From Prochlorococcus sp. AG-442-B03 (lineage in GTDB: Bacteria; Cyanobacteriota; Cyanobacteriia; PCC-6307; Cyanobiaceae): a stretch of DNA of 64,000 nt. The stretch covers positions 1 through 64,000 of the forward strand of contig QCPU01000003.1 of assembly GCA_003212395.1 (NCBI GenBank), written 5' to 3'. Below are positions 40,189-51,376 of this stretch, piece by piece. The translations under genes were made by a program, and so were the position numbers. The notes below the pieces were generated by a model. It had not been told where the DNA came from, ran no database searches, and saw only the letters and a program-made list of their open reading frames with translations. How positions within the stretch are numbered: the first letter of the stretch is position 1; every line of letters begins with the position of its first letter.

Positions 40189-41121
40189 TTAATCATGATA
40201 AATTTTATGATTCTCCACTTTTAATCTATCAATCTGTTTCTGCCTTTCTTCAAATCTTTTTCTATCATCATCACTGAATTGATTTATGCAGAAATGACAT
40301 TGAATACCCTCTCTATATTCTTTTCTTTTTTGATCTTGGATTGAAACTGGCATTCCACATGCATGACAAATGGAATAGGAACCTTTTTTTAATTCATGAT
40401 CTAAAGCAACTCTTTTATCAAAAACAAAACATTCACCTTCAAATAAGTTTTCCTCACCTTTTACATCGTTAAGGTATTGCAGAATCCCTCCTTGCAGGTG
40501 ATAGATATTTTTATAACCTTTCTTTTTCAGTAAACTTGTAGCTTTTTCACATCTTATACCTCCCGTACAAAACATGGCTATATTTGAAGACTCTTTATTT
40601 TCTAAGTGGTTATCTAAATGATCATCTACCCACTTGGGGAATTCGCTAAAGTTTCTTGTATTTGGGTTTATAGAATTTTGAAATGTTCCTATGGAAACTT
40701 CATAATGATTTCTAGTATCAATGACTATTGTATTTTTATTTTTAATTAACTTATTCCAATTAGCTGAGTCAATATAGGTTCCATTATTTTGTGAAGGGTT
40801 AATTTCAGGAACACCCATGGTAACTATTTCTTTCTTAATTTTTATTTTTAATTTTTTGAATACTTTATTTTTTGAGAAGTTTACTTTCATATTCAAATTT
40901 CTTTTATCTGTATATTTGTTAAGTAAATTGATAACAATATCAATTACATTTTTCTCAGCACAAAAAGTTCCATTAATACCCTCACTTGAAAAAATTAATA
41001 AACCTGAAAGATCGTTTTCATTTTCGATTTCTAATAATTTATTTTTGAGATCAAGGATTAAGTTTTCTTGAAATGGGAAGAAAGAATAAAGAGAAACTAT
41101 TTTAAAATTTTTGTCTTTCAT
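40189..41121 (-). CDS. trhO: tRNA uridine(34) hydroxylase TrhO (rhodanese fold)
   Basis: A 310-residue protein. N-terminal acylphosphatase-like UPF0176 domain ([25 protein letters not shown]), rhodanese domain with [10 protein letters not shown] and the Cys loop [10 protein letters not shown] (C185, C191), C-terminal CHACGMPVS...CHFC zinc-finger-like end. TrhO makes ho5U34 in tRNA with O2. It overlaps bioB by 4 bases (ATGA), so translation is coupled. Confidence 0.9.
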   Translation of the reverse strand: MKDKNFKIVSLYSFFPFQENLILDLKNKLLEIENENDLSGLLIFSSEGINGTFCAEKNVIDIVINLLNKYTDKRNLNMKVNFSKNKVFKKLKIKIKKEIVTMGVPEINPSQNNGTYIDSANWNKLIKNKNTIVIDTRNHYEVSIGTFQNSINPNTRNFSEFPKWVDDHLDNHLENKESSNIAMFCTGGIRCEKATSLLKKKGYKNIYHLQGGILQYLNDVKGEENLFEGECFVFDKRVALDHELKKGSYSICHACGMPVSIQDQKRKEYREGIQCHFCINQFSDDDRKRFEERQKQIDRLKVENHKIYHD

Positions 41122-42125
41122 AAAGAAGATAATGTTTTTTCACAAGTTTCAAAATCTTTGTTAAATGATACGCCAACCTCTTTGAGAAGTTTTCTGTCTG
41201 ATTGAAAAGATGGATTTGAAGTTGTAAGTAATTCATCTCCATAAAAAATTGAATTTGCCCCACATTGAAAACATAAAATTTGGGCTTCTTTTGAAAGCTT
41301 TTCTCGCCCTGCACTTAATCTTATTTTACTCTTAGGCATAAGAATTCTGGCTGTAGCTATCATCCTAATCATTTCAATAGAATCAATTTCTTGATTATCT
41401 TCTAATGCAGTACCCTCAATGGCTACTAATAAATTTATAGGGACACTTTCAGGGTGCGGGTTCATGTTTGAAAGCACTTCCAAAAGAGATGCTCTATCAC
41501 CATTAGTTTCACCCAAACCTATTATCCCTCCACAACAAACATTTATTCCTGCATCTCTTACTCTTTTGATAGTATCTAGTCTGTCTTGATAAGTTCTAGT
41601 CGTAATAATATTTTTATAATGCTCAGGACTAGTATCAAGATTGTGGTTATAGGCAGTCAAACCTGCATCAGCAAGTCTAGAGGCTTGTTCTTCTGTAAGC
41701 ATCCCAGCAGTAACACATGCTTCCATCCCTAAATTTCTTACACCACTAACCATCTCTAACATTGCATTAAAAGATTTACCATCTCTAATTTCTCTCCATG
41801 CCCAACCCATACAAAACCTATCTGCACCCTCATTTTTTGCTATTTGAGCTCTTGCTAAAACCTCTTCAACTTGAAATTGTGGATGACTTTTGATTTCGCT
41901 AGCACTATAAATTGATTGGCTACAGTACGAACAATTTTCCTCACATCCACCAGTTTTTACGCTGAATAATGATGCTAATTGAATGTTGTATTTGTTAAAT
42001 TTTCTGTGAATGATTTGTGATTCCCACATTAAATCAATCAGAGGCATATTTAGTTTTTCCAATATCTCCTCTTTATTCCAATCGAACCTAATTTCTTTTA
42101 ATAACTGATTATTCGAATTAGCCAT
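41118..42125 (-). CDS. bioB: Biotin synthase
   Basis: A 335-residue radical SAM protein. CX3CX2C cluster ligands C61, C65, C68 ([13 protein letters not shown]), [35 protein letters not shown], and late [13 protein letters not shown] with the [2Fe-2S] Arg ligand region. It converts dethiobiotin to biotin. Length is normal. Upstream of trhO and 5 bases after uppS in the same leftward run. Confidence 0.96.
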   Translation of the reverse strand: MANSNNQLLKEIRFDWNKEEILEKLNMPLIDLMWESQIIHRKFNKYNIQLASLFSVKTGGCEENCSYCSQSIYSASEIKSHPQFQVEEVLARAQIAKNEGADRFCMGWAWREIRDGKSFNAMLEMVSGVRNLGMEACVTAGMLTEEQASRLADAGLTAYNHNLDTSPEHYKNIITTRTYQDRLDTIKRVRDAGINVCCGGIIGLGETNGDRASLLEVLSNMNPHPESVPINLLVAIEGTALEDNQEIDSIEMIRMIATARILMPKSKIRLSAGREKLSKEAQILCFQCGANSIFYGDELLTTSNPSFQSDRKLLKEVGVSFNKDFETCEKTLSSL

Positions 42126-42130
42126 TTTTG

Positions 42131-42931
42131 TTAGGAAGAATAATGAGAATCTTCAAAAGATTCATTTGGTAATGATTCTATACCGCCAAAACGTCTATTT
42201 CTTGATTGGTAATCAATTATTGCTTTTAGAAATTCAGACTCATTGAAGTCAGGCCAAAGTACGTCGGATATATAAATTTCTGAATAAGCTAATTGCCATA
42301 AAAGAAAATTACTAATCCTTTTTTCTCCACTTGTTCTTATAAGTAATTCTGGATCTTTAATTCCGCGAGTTAGTAGCTCTGAATTAAATAATTCTTCATT
42401 AACTTCACTTGGTTTAATTTCCCCAGAAGAAGTTTTCAATGCTATTTCTTTGGCAACATTTACGATTTCTTGTCTACCTCCATAATTTAAACAAATATTT
42501 AATAAAAAATTATTATTTTTAGTAAGAGATTCTGCACTATAGATTCTTTCTTTAAAAGCCTCTGAAAAAGGTGTTAAGTTACCGATAAATTTTATCTTAA
42601 TTGAATCTTTATGGATCTCTTCAATTTCGTTTTCCAAAACTTCGCTGAAAAGATTTATGAGAAAATCGACCTCTCTTCTGGGTCTTGACCAATTTTCAGT
42701 TGAAAAAGCAAAAACAGTTAGTATCTTACAACCCAATTCTTTTGATGTTTTAGTGATTTCTTTTAATACAGAAACTCCTTGATTATGACCAACTGATCTT
42801 GGCAAACCTTTTTTTGTAGCCCATCTCCCATTGCCGTCCATAATTATTGCAACATGTTCTGGTACGTTATGCTTATCTACTTTCTTTGAAAGGTCACTTT
42901 TTTTCTTGTCAATTATTTTTCCAAAACTCAT
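42131..42931 (-). CDS. uppS: Undecaprenyl-type cis-prenyltransferase
   Basis: A 266-residue protein. [17 protein letters not shown] with catalytic Asp32, [27 protein letters not shown], and the C-terminal [22 protein letters not shown]. It makes undecaprenyl diphosphate, the lipid carrier for peptidoglycan and surface glycans. Part of the leftward cdaA-uppS-bioB-trhO run, a gene order seen in picocyanobacteria as far as I recall. Confidence 0.94.
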   Translation of the reverse strand: MSFGKIIDKKKSDLSKKVDKHNVPEHVAIIMDGNGRWATKKGLPRSVGHNQGVSVLKEITKTSKELGCKILTVFAFSTENWSRPRREVDFLINLFSEVLENEIEEIHKDSIKIKFIGNLTPFSEAFKERIYSAESLTKNNNFLLNICLNYGGRQEIVNVAKEIALKTSSGEIKPSEVNEELFNSELLTRGIKDPELLIRTSGEKRISNFLLWQLAYSEIYISDVLWPDFNESEFLKAIIDYQSRNRRFGGIESLPNESFEDSHYSS

Positions 42932-42938
42932 TTTTATT

Positions 42939-43847
42939 TTACTCCTTTATATTAGTAAAACTTTCTGATTTATTTGATTCTTTTTCATTCATATCGCTGA
43001 TTATATTGCCACTTGAGTTGTTTTTTTGAGATAAAGCAGTTTTGCCTAAAGATGATTTGCTAGTACCAATAGAGTTTTGATTTCCAATTAAATTTACAAG
43101 AAGTTCTTGTAACCTACTGCTGGTAATTGGTCTTTCAAGTTTACCTTGGTTTGCTAATGATAAGGTACCTGTTTCTTCAGAAACAACAATACAAATGCAC
43201 CTATCAAATCTTTCTGTAATTCCTAATGCAGCTAAATGTCTTGTGCCATATCTACTAATACCTTGCCTCGACAGAGGAAGTATTACACCTGCAGATATTA
43301 TTTTGTTACCTTTCACAAGAACCGCTCCATCATGTAAAGGGGTATCTGTAGCAAAAAGATTTATTAAAAGGTCAGTTGAAATTTGAGCTTCAATATTTGT
43401 ACCTGAATATAAAAAATCTTCAGGCCTTAAATCACTCCCCAAATCGACAACGATTAAAGCACCTCTTCTATTCTGGGAGAGTTTACCTGCAGTATCAACC
43501 AATTGAGTAATAGTTGTTGATGTGGCTCTAAATTCCTTTTGGGGATTACCTAGTAATACAGCTAATCTACCAGTGCCCAATAATTCCATTAATCTTCTTA
43601 ACTCTCCTTGCCAAAGAATTGCCAAAGAAAGAGAGCAGGCAAGAACTACAGCATCAATTAATTTTGATGTTAATGGAAGATAGGCATATCTTTGTATAAA
43701 CCATGCTGATGAAACTAAAAATAAATAACCCCTTAATAGCCATAATGTTCTCTGTTCTTTTACTCTAGAAAATAATAAAAGTCCAAAACCAACAGCAAAT
43801 AAGACATCTAATAAAAGCTTTAAATTTATAATCCCCCAAAAATTCAC
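42939..43847 (-). CDS. cdaA: Diadenylate cyclase (CdaA type)
   Basis: A 302-residue protein with three N-terminal membrane helices (residues about 5-80) and a DisA_N cyclase domain. Signature DGA at 173-175 (LHDGAVLV) and RHL at 203-205 (GTRHLAALGIT), where Firmicutes usually have RHR. It makes c-di-AMP from two ATP; c-di-AMP controls potassium and osmotic balance, and in cyanobacteria also night survival. The Ser/Asn-rich tail is low complexity. It ends 8 bases before uppS. Confidence 0.92.
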   Translation of the reverse strand: MNFWGIINLKLLLDVLFAVGFGLLLFSRVKEQRTLWLLRGYLFLVSSAWFIQRYAYLPLTSKLIDAVVLACSLSLAILWQGELRRLMELLGTGRLAVLLGNPQKEFRATSTTITQLVDTAGKLSQNRRGALIVVDLGSDLRPEDFLYSGTNIEAQISTDLLINLFATDTPLHDGAVLVKGNKIISAGVILPLSRQGISRYGTRHLAALGITERFDRCICIVVSEETGTLSLANQGKLERPITSSRLQELLVNLIGNQNSIGTSKSSLGKTALSQKNNSSGNIISDMNEKESNKSESFTNIKE

Positions 43848-43875
43848 ATTAAATAGAATATTAATTTAAATGTAC

Positions 43876-45249
43876 CTAATTTTGTCTTATAAAGCGATCA
43901 GGTAATACATCATATTTTAAAAGATCAGATGGACTTTCTCTTTTTTGAATAATCTCTGCTTCACCATCACAAACTAAAAGAGCAGCAGGTCTAGGAATTC
44001 TGTTGTAATTAGAACTCATTGAATTATTGTATGCACCAGTACCAAAAACGCATATTAAGTCTCCTGTTTTGCACTCTGCTAAATCTATCTCCTTAAAAAG
44101 GACATCTCCGGATTCGCAGTGTTTGCCAGCAATAGTATATTTCTTATTGGAATTATTATTAAGAGGATTACCTACCAAACATGCAGAATAATTTGATTGA
44201 TATGTTATGGGTCTTGGATTATCGCTCATCCCACCATCAACAGATAAGTATGTTCTTATACCCGGAATTTCTTTAAAAGCCCCAATCTTGTAAATTGTTA
44301 TACCCGCTGTAGATACAATGGATCTTCCAGGCTCACACATTAATCTAGGAAAATCTAAGTTGTTTTTCTCACAAGCTTTAACAACAGAGTTGGAAATTGT
44401 TTTTACCCATTCATCAATTGAAGGCGGATCATCACTTTCTGTGTATTTAATACCTAATCCTCCTCCAATATTAAGTTCATCTATATTATGGCCAAACTCT
44501 TTGGCTTCTAAAATAACATTTACCATTATCTCTCCAAGATCATTATGAGGGTCTAGTTCAAAAATCTGTGAACCAATATGAGCATGTATCCCTGTTAATT
44601 TTAGATGTTTAGTATCGCGTATATTTGCAAATAAAATATTCAAATATTCAATCCCAAAACCAAATTTGCTATCAAATGATCCAGTCCTGATGTATTCATG
44701 GGTGTGGCATTCTATCCCAGGAGTAAAGCGAATCATTATTTCTAAGTCAAGATTTAATGAATTTGAGAGTTTTTCTAATCTCTCTAAGTCGTAATCATTA
44801 TCAACAATTACTTTTATATTATTTCTAACGGCAAACTCTATTTCTTTGTCTGATTTATTATTTCCATGAAAAACAATTTTCTCATTTGGTACCCCACCTT
44901 TAAGGGCCGTTAATAGTTCTCCTTCTGAAACTGCATCAAGTCCAAAACCTTCTGAGGAAACAAGGTTACTCATAAATATAGAGCTATTTGCTTTGGAGGC
45001 ATATATAGGTAGTGATTCCCCTGGATAATATTTTTCCAATGCTTTTTTATAAGCTTTACAAGACTTTCTTAAAGTGAATTCATCAAGAATATAAAGAGGA
45101 GAATCGTATTTTTTAACTAATTCTTCGATAGAACATCCACCAACAGATAATTTCCCATTTCCTCCAATAGATGTTGTGATAGGCACGATATTTTTATTAG
45201 GACTTTCCAAGTCAATTTTCTGCTTTAAAAAAGGTTGTTTTTCTTCCAT
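43876..45249 (-). CDS. lysA: Diaminopimelate decarboxylase
   Basis: A 457-residue PLP enzyme (fold III). Lys86 in YASKANSS binds PLP; GIHAHIGSQIF, NIGGGLGIKY, CEPGRSIV, CESGDVL and the C-terminal GAYNNSMSSNYN complete the active site. It makes lysine from meso-diaminopimelate, linked to cell wall precursors. It starts with ATG at 45249, which overlaps the extended frame of the opposite rimI. Confidence 0.95.
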   Translation of the reverse strand: MEEKQPFLKQKIDLESPNKNIVPITTSIGGNGKLSVGGCSIEELVKKYDSPLYILDEFTLRKSCKAYKKALEKYYPGESLPIYASKANSSIFMSNLVSSEGFGLDAVSEGELLTALKGGVPNEKIVFHGNNKSDKEIEFAVRNNIKVIVDNDYDLERLEKLSNSLNLDLEIMIRFTPGIECHTHEYIRTGSFDSKFGFGIEYLNILFANIRDTKHLKLTGIHAHIGSQIFELDPHNDLGEIMVNVILEAKEFGHNIDELNIGGGLGIKYTESDDPPSIDEWVKTISNSVVKACEKNNLDFPRLMCEPGRSIVSTAGITIYKIGAFKEIPGIRTYLSVDGGMSDNPRPITYQSNYSACLVGNPLNNNSNKKYTIAGKHCESGDVLFKEIDLAECKTGDLICVFGTGAYNNSMSSNYNRIPRPAALLVCDGEAEIIQKRESPSDLLKYDVLPDRFIRQN

Positions 45250-45336
45250 GAGAGAACTTTAAATAAGTTTTGCCATAAACTGTCATATTTTATAATGACT
45301 CAAGATTTAAATTTTTTAATATATAAACATAATAAA

Positions 45337-45777
45337 ATGATATCTATTAAACAATTAAAAGAGAAAGATATTGATTTATGTTATGAATTTGATTCAACTA
45401 CGATTTCGCTATGGAGCAAGAAACAATGGACTGATGAATTAAAAAAAGAAGGTACAAAAATCTTTGGGTTATTAATTCTAAATTTAGTCATTGGAATATG
45501 TGTTTTTCAAGTTGTTCTTGATGAAGCTCAAATAAATTATTTTGTTGTAAAACAGAAATTTAGGAAAAAGGGTTTTGGATCTTTTCTTATGAGCTATTTA
45601 ATAAAAAAATGTGAAAAATTAAATCTAAATAAATTGCTGTTGGAGGTTTCTCTGAGGAATGTTACTGCTGAAAGTTTTTATAGTCGCTTTGATTTTTCTA
45701 CTGTAGGAATAAGAAAAAATTATTATAAAGATGGTTCACATGCTCTTTTAAAAGAAAAAAAATTAACAACAAAATAA
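45337..45777 (+). CDS. rimI: Ribosomal-protein-alanine N-acetyltransferase-like (GNAT)
   Basis: A 146-residue GNAT protein when started at MISIKQLKEKDI (45337); a start at 45295 (MTQDLNF) would add 14 residues. Acetyl-CoA loop FRKKGFGSFLM (R-x-x-G-x-G) with IKKCEKLNLNKLLLEVSLRNVTAESFYSRFDF after it, the pattern of RimI/NAA10-type N-acetyltransferases. The likely substrate is a ribosomal protein N-terminus. Divergent from lysA with little space. Confidence 0.75.
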   Translation: MISIKQLKEKDIDLCYEFDSTTISLWSKKQWTDELKKEGTKIFGLLILNLVIGICVFQVVLDEAQINYFVVKQKFRKKGFGSFLMSYLIKKCEKLNLNKLLLEVSLRNVTAESFYSRFDFSTVGIRKNYYKDGSHALLKEKKLTTK

Positions 45778-45956
45778 TGTAAAAATTTAATTGTTCGGAT
45801 AACCAGAATGCTTGAAATTACTATAATTTCTTGCTATATCACTAAAAAAGTTCAATTTAGTTTAATAATTTATACTTTTCGGTATTCACAAAAGCTCATT
45901 CTGAACACAAAATTGACATATTACTGGTAGGTTATTAGTAGGAATTTGATCTTCTA

Positions 45957-48485
45957 ATGTTTGAAAGATTTACAGAAAAGGCTATCAAAGTCATTATGCT
46001 TGCTCAAGAAGAAGCTAGAAGACTCGGCCATAATTTCGTTGGAACTGAACAAATTCTTTTAGGGTTGATTGGAGAAGGGACTGGGGTAGCAGCGAAAGTT
46101 CTTAAATCACTTGGAGTTAATTTAAAAGATTCAAGGATAGAGGTAGAAAAGATAATAGGTAGAGGCTCAGGTTTTGTAGCTGTAGAAATACCTTTTACAC
46201 CGAGGGCTAAAAGAGTTTTAGAATTATCTCTAGAAGAAGCTCGTCAACTAGGTCATAATTATATAGGTACTGAACATTTATTATTAGGATTAATAAGAGA
46301 AGGTGAGGGAGTTGCAGCAAGAGTCCTTGAAAATCTTAATATTGATCTCACCAAAGTAAGAACTCAAGTTATAAGGATGCTAGGCGAAACAACTGAAGTT
46401 GGCGCTGGAGCTAGTACAACAAAGGGTAACTTAAAAACTGCTACTCTTGATGAATTTGGAACAAATTTAACAAAGTTAGCTAGTGAATCAAAATTAGATC
46501 CAGTGGTTGGCCGCCATTCAGAAATAGATCGTGTAGTTCAAATTTTAGGTAGGAGGACAAAAAATAATCCTGTCCTAATCGGTGAGCCAGGTGTGGGTAA
46601 AACAGCCATAGCAGAAGGTTTAGCTCAAAGAATACAAACGGGAGATATACCAGACATACTCGAAGATAAAAGAGTTTTGACACTTGATATAGGACTTTTG
46701 GTCGCAGGAACAAAATATAGAGGTGAATTTGAAGAAAGGTTAAAAAAGATAATGGAAGAAATTAAATCAGCAGGTAACGTCATACTTGTCATAGATGAAG
46801 TACATACTTTAATTGGTGCTGGAGCTGCTGAAGGAGCTATAGACGCAGCAAATATTCTGAAGCCAGCATTAGCAAGAGGAGAACTTCAATGTATTGGAGC
46901 AACAACTCTAGATGAATATAGAAAACATATTGAAAGAGATGCTGCACTAGAAAGAAGATTCCAACCTGTAATGGTAGGGGAGCCATCTATTGAAGATACA
47001 ATCGAAATTTTGAAAGGTCTTAGAGAACGCTACGAACAACATCATCGTCTGAAAATTACTGATGATGCGCTAGAGGCAGCAGCTCATTTAGGGGATCGTT
47101 ATATATCTGATAGATTTTTACCTGATAAGGCTATAGATCTTATCGATGAAGCTGGAAGTAGAGTGCGGTTAATAAATTCTAAACTTCCGCCTGAAGCCAA
47201 ACAAATAGATAGAGAACTAAGACAAGTCCAAAAACAGAAAGAAGAATCTGTAAGAGACCAAAATTTTGATCAAGCAGGACAATTACGTGAAAAAGAGATT
47301 GAATTATCTGCAAAAATTAAAGAGGTATTGGACAATAAAAAAGAATCTACACCTGGAGGTGAATCTGACGCTGATATTAATCCTGTAAAAAGTGATTCAA
47401 AACTCCTACAAAGCCCCCTTGTTAGCGAAGAGGATGTAGCACATATTGTGGCTTCATGGACAGGTGTTCCTGTTCAAAAATTAACAGAAACTGAATCAGT
47501 CAAGCTTCTTAACATGGAGGATACTCTTCACCAAAGACTAATTGGACAAGATGAAGCTGTAAAGGCTGTTTCTAGAGCTATAAGAAGAGCAAGAGTTGGA
47601 TTAAAAAATCCCAACAGACCCATCGCAAGTTTTATCTTTTCTGGTCCTACCGGTGTTGGTAAAACTGAATTAACTAAATCATTAGCTTCATATTTCTTTG
47701 GCAGTGAAGAAGCAATGATCAGATTAGATATGTCAGAATTTATGGAAAGACATACGGTTAGTAAACTCATAGGCTCACCTCCCGGGTATGTTGGTTTTAA
47801 TGAAGGTGGTCAGCTTACTGAAGCGGTCAGAAGACGCCCATATACCGTTGTCTTATTTGACGAAGTTGAAAAGGCCCATCCAGATGTTTTCAATTTATTA
47901 TTGCAATTACTTGAAGACGGTAGATTAACTGACTCCAAAGGTAGAACTGTTGATTTCAAAAATACTTTATTAATAATGACTTCCAATATCGGTTCTAAAG
48001 TAATCGAGAAAGGCGGAGGCGGTCTGGGATTTGAATTTTCAGGTGATTCAGTTGAAGATAGCCAATATAATAGAATAAAATCTTTAGTTAATGAAGAACT
48101 TAAGCAATACTTTAGGCCTGAATTTTTAAATAGACTTGATGAAATAATTGTATTCAGACAACTAACTAAAAATGAGGTTAAAGAGATTGCTGAAATTATG
48201 CTTCAAGAAGTTTTTGCACGGTTACTAGATAAAGGCATTAAGTTAAACGTCACCGATGCATTTAAAGAAAGACTTGTTGAAGAGGGGTATAATCCTTCAT
48301 ACGGAGCAAGGCCTTTGAGAAGGGCTGTTATGCGTTTACTAGAAGATAGTTTGGCTGAAGAAGTTCTCTCAGGGAAAATAAAAGATGGAGATAAAGCTTT
48401 AGTTGATATAGATGATAATAAAAAAGTTACAATAAATATTTCTTCTGAGGAATCTTCTCAAGAATTAGCAAGTGCTAACTTCTAA
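45957..48485 (+). CDS. clpC: ATP-dependent Clp protease ATPase subunit ClpC
   Basis: An 842-residue HSP100 protein. Two N-terminal Clp repeats (residues about 3-145), ATPase 1 with Walker A GEPGVGKT and [15 protein letters not shown], a UVR/middle domain ([13 protein letters not shown]...), ATPase 2 with GPTGVGKTE and [13 protein letters not shown], and the D2 C-terminus. It unfolds substrates for ClpP; essential in cyanobacteria and important for adaptors. The start at ATG 45957 is 16 bases after GGAATTTGA. The next gene follows by 15 bases. Confidence 0.97.
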   Translation: MFERFTEKAIKVIMLAQEEARRLGHNFVGTEQILLGLIGEGTGVAAKVLKSLGVNLKDSRIEVEKIIGRGSGFVAVEIPFTPRAKRVLELSLEEARQLGHNYIGTEHLLLGLIREGEGVAARVLENLNIDLTKVRTQVIRMLGETTEVGAGASTTKGNLKTATLDEFGTNLTKLASESKLDPVVGRHSEIDRVVQILGRRTKNNPVLIGEPGVGKTAIAEGLAQRIQTGDIPDILEDKRVLTLDIGLLVAGTKYRGEFEERLKKIMEEIKSAGNVILVIDEVHTLIGAGAAEGAIDAANILKPALARGELQCIGATTLDEYRKHIERDAALERRFQPVMVGEPSIEDTIEILKGLRERYEQHHRLKITDDALEAAAHLGDRYISDRFLPDKAIDLIDEAGSRVRLINSKLPPEAKQIDRELRQVQKQKEESVRDQNFDQAGQLREKEIELSAKIKEVLDNKKESTPGGESDADINPVKSDSKLLQSPLVSEEDVAHIVASWTGVPVQKLTETESVKLLNMEDTLHQRLIGQDEAVKAVSRAIRRARVGLKNPNRPIASFIFSGPTGVGKTELTKSLASYFFGSEEAMIRLDMSEFMERHTVSKLIGSPPGYVGFNEGGQLTEAVRRRPYTVVLFDEVEKAHPDVFNLLLQLLEDGRLTDSKGRTVDFKNTLLIMTSNIGSKVIEKGGGGLGFEFSGDSVEDSQYNRIKSLVNEELKQYFRPEFLNRLDEIIVFRQLTKNEVKEIAEIMLQEVFARLLDKGIKLNVTDAFKERLVEEGYNPSYGARPLRRAVMRLLEDSLAEEVLSGKIKDGDKALVDIDDNKKVTINISSEESSQELASANF

Positions 48486-48500
48486 TAATTCAAAGTAAAT

Positions 48501-49592
48501 ATGCACTCAATCTCTCCAGAAACTATATTTAGGGGAAATTATGCTTGGGAAGAATCTTTACCGCAAATTACTAAATTAACTAAAAGTCCACTAATTTTAG
48601 GTAGGGGTAATCATACCAATAATCTGAGAAATAAAATTTTTATTGATTTAAAAAATCAAAACCTCAGTGTTAATTCTGCTAATTTGCAATTTGATTGTTG
48701 TTATGAAGACATATCAAGAATAAAGGATGTCATTTTAAAAAACCATAACGATTCTGTTATCGCAGCCGGAGGAGGTAAAGTTCTTGATTCAGGCAAGTAT
48801 ATAGCAGATTGTCTTAATGTCCCTTGTATCACTGTTCCTCTTAGCGCCTCTACATGTGCAGGTTGGACAGCCTTGTCAAATATCTATACAAAAGATGGCC
48901 AATTTATAAAGGATGTTGCACTAAGATCTTGTCCAAAAATCCTAGTATATGATCATAAATTTATTCAATCAGCTCCATCAAGAACACTTGCAAGTGGAAT
49001 AGCGGATGCTTTAGCAAAATGGTATGAATCCTCAATAACAAGTTCAACTATTGAAGATGGTCTTGTTCAACAAGCGATTCAGATATCAAGAGTTTTAAGG
49101 GATCAATTACTAATAAATGGGGAAAAAGCATTTAAGGGTGAATTTGAAAATAATCCTTCTTGGCGAAATACTATAGAAGCGTGTGGACTAACAGCAGGAT
49201 TAATTGGAGGTATTGGAGGAGAAAAGTGTAGGACTGCTGCAGCACATGCTATTCATAATGCAATTACTCAGATAATTACCCCAAATAAATTCTTACATGG
49301 TGAGATTGTTGGGGTTGGACTATTATTGCAATTACGATTAGAAGAAAAGAAAAATAATAATAATTTAGCTGATCAATCAATTAAACAATTGTTGGTACTT
49401 ATGCAAGAATTGAATTTGCCAACTACTATCGGACAACTCGGAATAAATGTTTTTGAAAATAATAATTTAGAGAAAATTGCTGATTTTGCTTGTCGAGATA
49501 AATCTGAGATTCACTTTTTGCCTTTTGAAATTCACAAAAACGATATAGTTGAGGTCATTGCAAATTTTGAAAAACAAAAAATTAAAACATAA
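48501..49592 (+). CDS. GldA-like iron-containing alcohol dehydrogenase
   Basis: A 363-residue protein. NAD-binding VIAAGGGKVLDSGKYIAD (residues about 89-106) and TVPLSASTCAGWTALSNIY are typical of the glycerol dehydrogenase/glycerol-1-phosphate dehydrogenase family, with metal ligands expected at Asp (SGIADALAKW), His (AAAHAIHNAI) and His (FLHGEIVGVG). The true substrate (glycerol, polyol or related) is not clear. It follows clpC by 15 bases and leads into the hydrolase. Confidence 0.85.
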   Translation: MHSISPETIFRGNYAWEESLPQITKLTKSPLILGRGNHTNNLRNKIFIDLKNQNLSVNSANLQFDCCYEDISRIKDVILKNHNDSVIAAGGGKVLDSGKYIADCLNVPCITVPLSASTCAGWTALSNIYTKDGQFIKDVALRSCPKILVYDHKFIQSAPSRTLASGIADALAKWYESSITSSTIEDGLVQQAIQISRVLRDQLLINGEKAFKGEFENNPSWRNTIEACGLTAGLIGGIGGEKCRTAAAHAIHNAITQIITPNKFLHGEIVGVGLLLQLRLEEKKNNNNLADQSIKQLLVLMQELNLPTTIGQLGINVFENNNLEKIADFACRDKSEIHFLPFEIHKNDIVEVIANFEKQKIKT

Positions 49593-49599
49593 GCATTTT

Positions 49600-50499
49600 T
49601 TGACTAAAAACAATTTTGAACAATTAAATGATTTTAATGTAGATTTTTTTGAAAGTTCCAAATTGTCGCTTTTAGACCCTTTAGGCCTTTATTTAGCAAA
49701 TGATGTTAAATGGATAAAACTCAACCAAAACTGGAACTCTTTAAAATTCCCTGTGGTTATAGGGGGGGAAGGTCAACCTATACTTCTTCTACATGGCTTT
49801 GATAGTAGTTTTTTAGAGTTCAGGAGAATATATAAATCACTGAAAAGAAATTTCCAAGTTATAGTTCCTGATCTGTTAGGTTTTGGTTTTAGTCCTAGGT
49901 GCGCAACAAATGAATACAATTCCTCGAAAATAATTTTATTTTTAATTGATCTCCTTAAAACTTTACAAATAACAAAGAATCTAAAAATTATTGGTGCCTC
50001 TATGGGAGGCTCAACAGCGTTAAAACTTGCCTTTGAAATACCTAATTATATTGATAAAATTATCCTTTTGTCCCCCGCTGGATTATTTGGGGAACCTAAG
50101 AGTATTCCTTTTCCACTTAACCAAATTGGCGCCTCATTTCTTGGATTACCTCAAGTCAGAAAAAGCCTTTGTAGGCAAGCATTTGCTTTCCCAGATGAAT
50201 GTGTTGGTCAGATGGAAGAGCAAATTGCTTCAATTCATTTAGGTTGTAAAGGATGGAGGAATTCACTGGCATCATTTGCAAAAAGTGGAGGGTTTGCTGG
50301 AACTTATAAATATATCCAAAATATCCCAATTAAAACATTATGTGGAGAAAATGATCGAATTCTTGGAAAAAAAGAGATTAAAAAAATAAGAAATATTGAA
50401 AAATTAAATTTTGTAGGGTTGCAAAATTGTGGTCATCTTCCACATTTAGATCTACCATCATTATCTAGTAAAATTATCCAAGATTATTTTTTGGAATAA
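49600..50499 (+). CDS. Alpha/beta-fold hydrolase
   Basis: A 299-residue protein from the TTG at 49600 (LTKNNFEQLND), 7 bases after the dehydrogenase stop; a longer form from 49549 would overlap that gene. Oxyanion strand PILLLHGFDSSFLEF, nucleophile elbow IGASMGGS (Ser), catalytic Asp in GENDR and His in NCGHLPHLD: a complete triad. Probably an esterase or lipase-like enzyme; the substrate is unknown. Possibly co-transcribed with clpC and the dehydrogenase. Confidence 0.85.
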   Translation: MTKNNFEQLNDFNVDFFESSKLSLLDPLGLYLANDVKWIKLNQNWNSLKFPVVIGGEGQPILLLHGFDSSFLEFRRIYKSLKRNFQVIVPDLLGFGFSPRCATNEYNSSKIILFLIDLLKTLQITKNLKIIGASMGGSTALKLAFEIPNYIDKIILLSPAGLFGEPKSIPFPLNQIGASFLGLPQVRKSLCRQAFAFPDECVGQMEEQIASIHLGCKGWRNSLASFAKSGGFAGTYKYIQNIPIKTLCGENDRILGKKEIKKIRNIEKLNFVGLQNCGHLPHLDLPSLSSKIIQDYFLE

Positions 50500-50509
50500 A
50501 AGTTTTTTA

Positions 50510-51367
50510 TTAATTTAGATACTTGAGAATTATAAAAATGTAATACATAACAGATGGAGTAAATATGTAACTGTCAATTCTGTCAAGAATTCCTCCATGT
50601 CCCGGGAGGAAAGTTCCGGAATCTTTTATTTTTGCATCTCTCTTCATCATGGATTCAATTAAATCTCCAACTAATGCCATAAGGGAAATTGAAATTCCAT
50701 ATAAGATTCCAATAAATAGTGGATTTTCCCAATTCATTAAAAATGCGAAAAATATTGCTAATAAAGTTGAACAGGATATCCCTCCAATTAAACCTTCTAT
50801 AGTTTTGCTCGGAGATATTGGAGAAAGAGATGTTTTGCCAAATAACTTTCCAAAAAAATAAGAACCGATATCACTAGCAACAATTAAAAAACAAGAAGTT
50901 AAAGTTAAATGCAGACCAGTAGTATTTGATAAGTTCTCAAACGAAATAACCCCCTGATTTGAACTTATTATCACTGAATCTAATCCCCTTAACTTAATCC
51001 AGTAACTTGGTAAAAAACCTAAATAGAATAATCCAAAAATAGAGGCTGCAATATCTGAAATTGTCCCGGGTTTTGGTTGCAAAAGTAACCAAGTGCATAT
51101 CCCTACTGAACAGATTGGCAAAATTGAATTTGAAATTTCTCCCTCAAGCAAACCAATAGTCTCAAGATAAGTAGAAACTATAATAATAAAGGATGAAAAT
51201 AATGTGGTTTTTGTAGCTGGTCTTATACCTTTAAATTCTGCCATTCTAAAAAATTCTAATAATGCTAGATATGTAAGCAAAGCAGTTGCCAATGTAAAAA
51301 ACCATCCACCCAACAAAACAACAATTAAACCAAAAATTCCTATAAGTAAGCCACTTCTTAATCTCAT
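50510..51367 (-). CDS. cdsA: Phosphatidate cytidylyltransferase
   Basis: A 285-residue membrane protein with seven or eight helices. The C-terminal signature ...LVGDLIESMMKRDAKIKDSG...LPGHGGILDRIDS (metal-binding Asp cluster) identifies CDP-diacylglycerol synthase, the branch point to phosphatidylglycerol, needed for thylakoids. It converges with the hydrolase (10 bases). Upstream the PLP decarboxylase lies 9 bases away in the same direction. Confidence 0.93.
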   Translation of the reverse strand: MRLRSGLLIGIFGLIVVLLGGWFFTLATALLTYLALLEFFRMAEFKGIRPATKTTLFSSFIIIVSTYLETIGLLEGEISNSILPICSVGICTWLLLQPKPGTISDIAASIFGLFYLGFLPSYWIKLRGLDSVIISSNQGVISFENLSNTTGLHLTLTSCFLIVASDIGSYFFGKLFGKTSLSPISPSKTIEGLIGGISCSTLLAIFFAFLMNWENPLFIGILYGISISLMALVGDLIESMMKRDAKIKDSGTFLPGHGGILDRIDSYIFTPSVMYYIFIILKYLN

Positions 51368-51376
51368 ATGAAATTG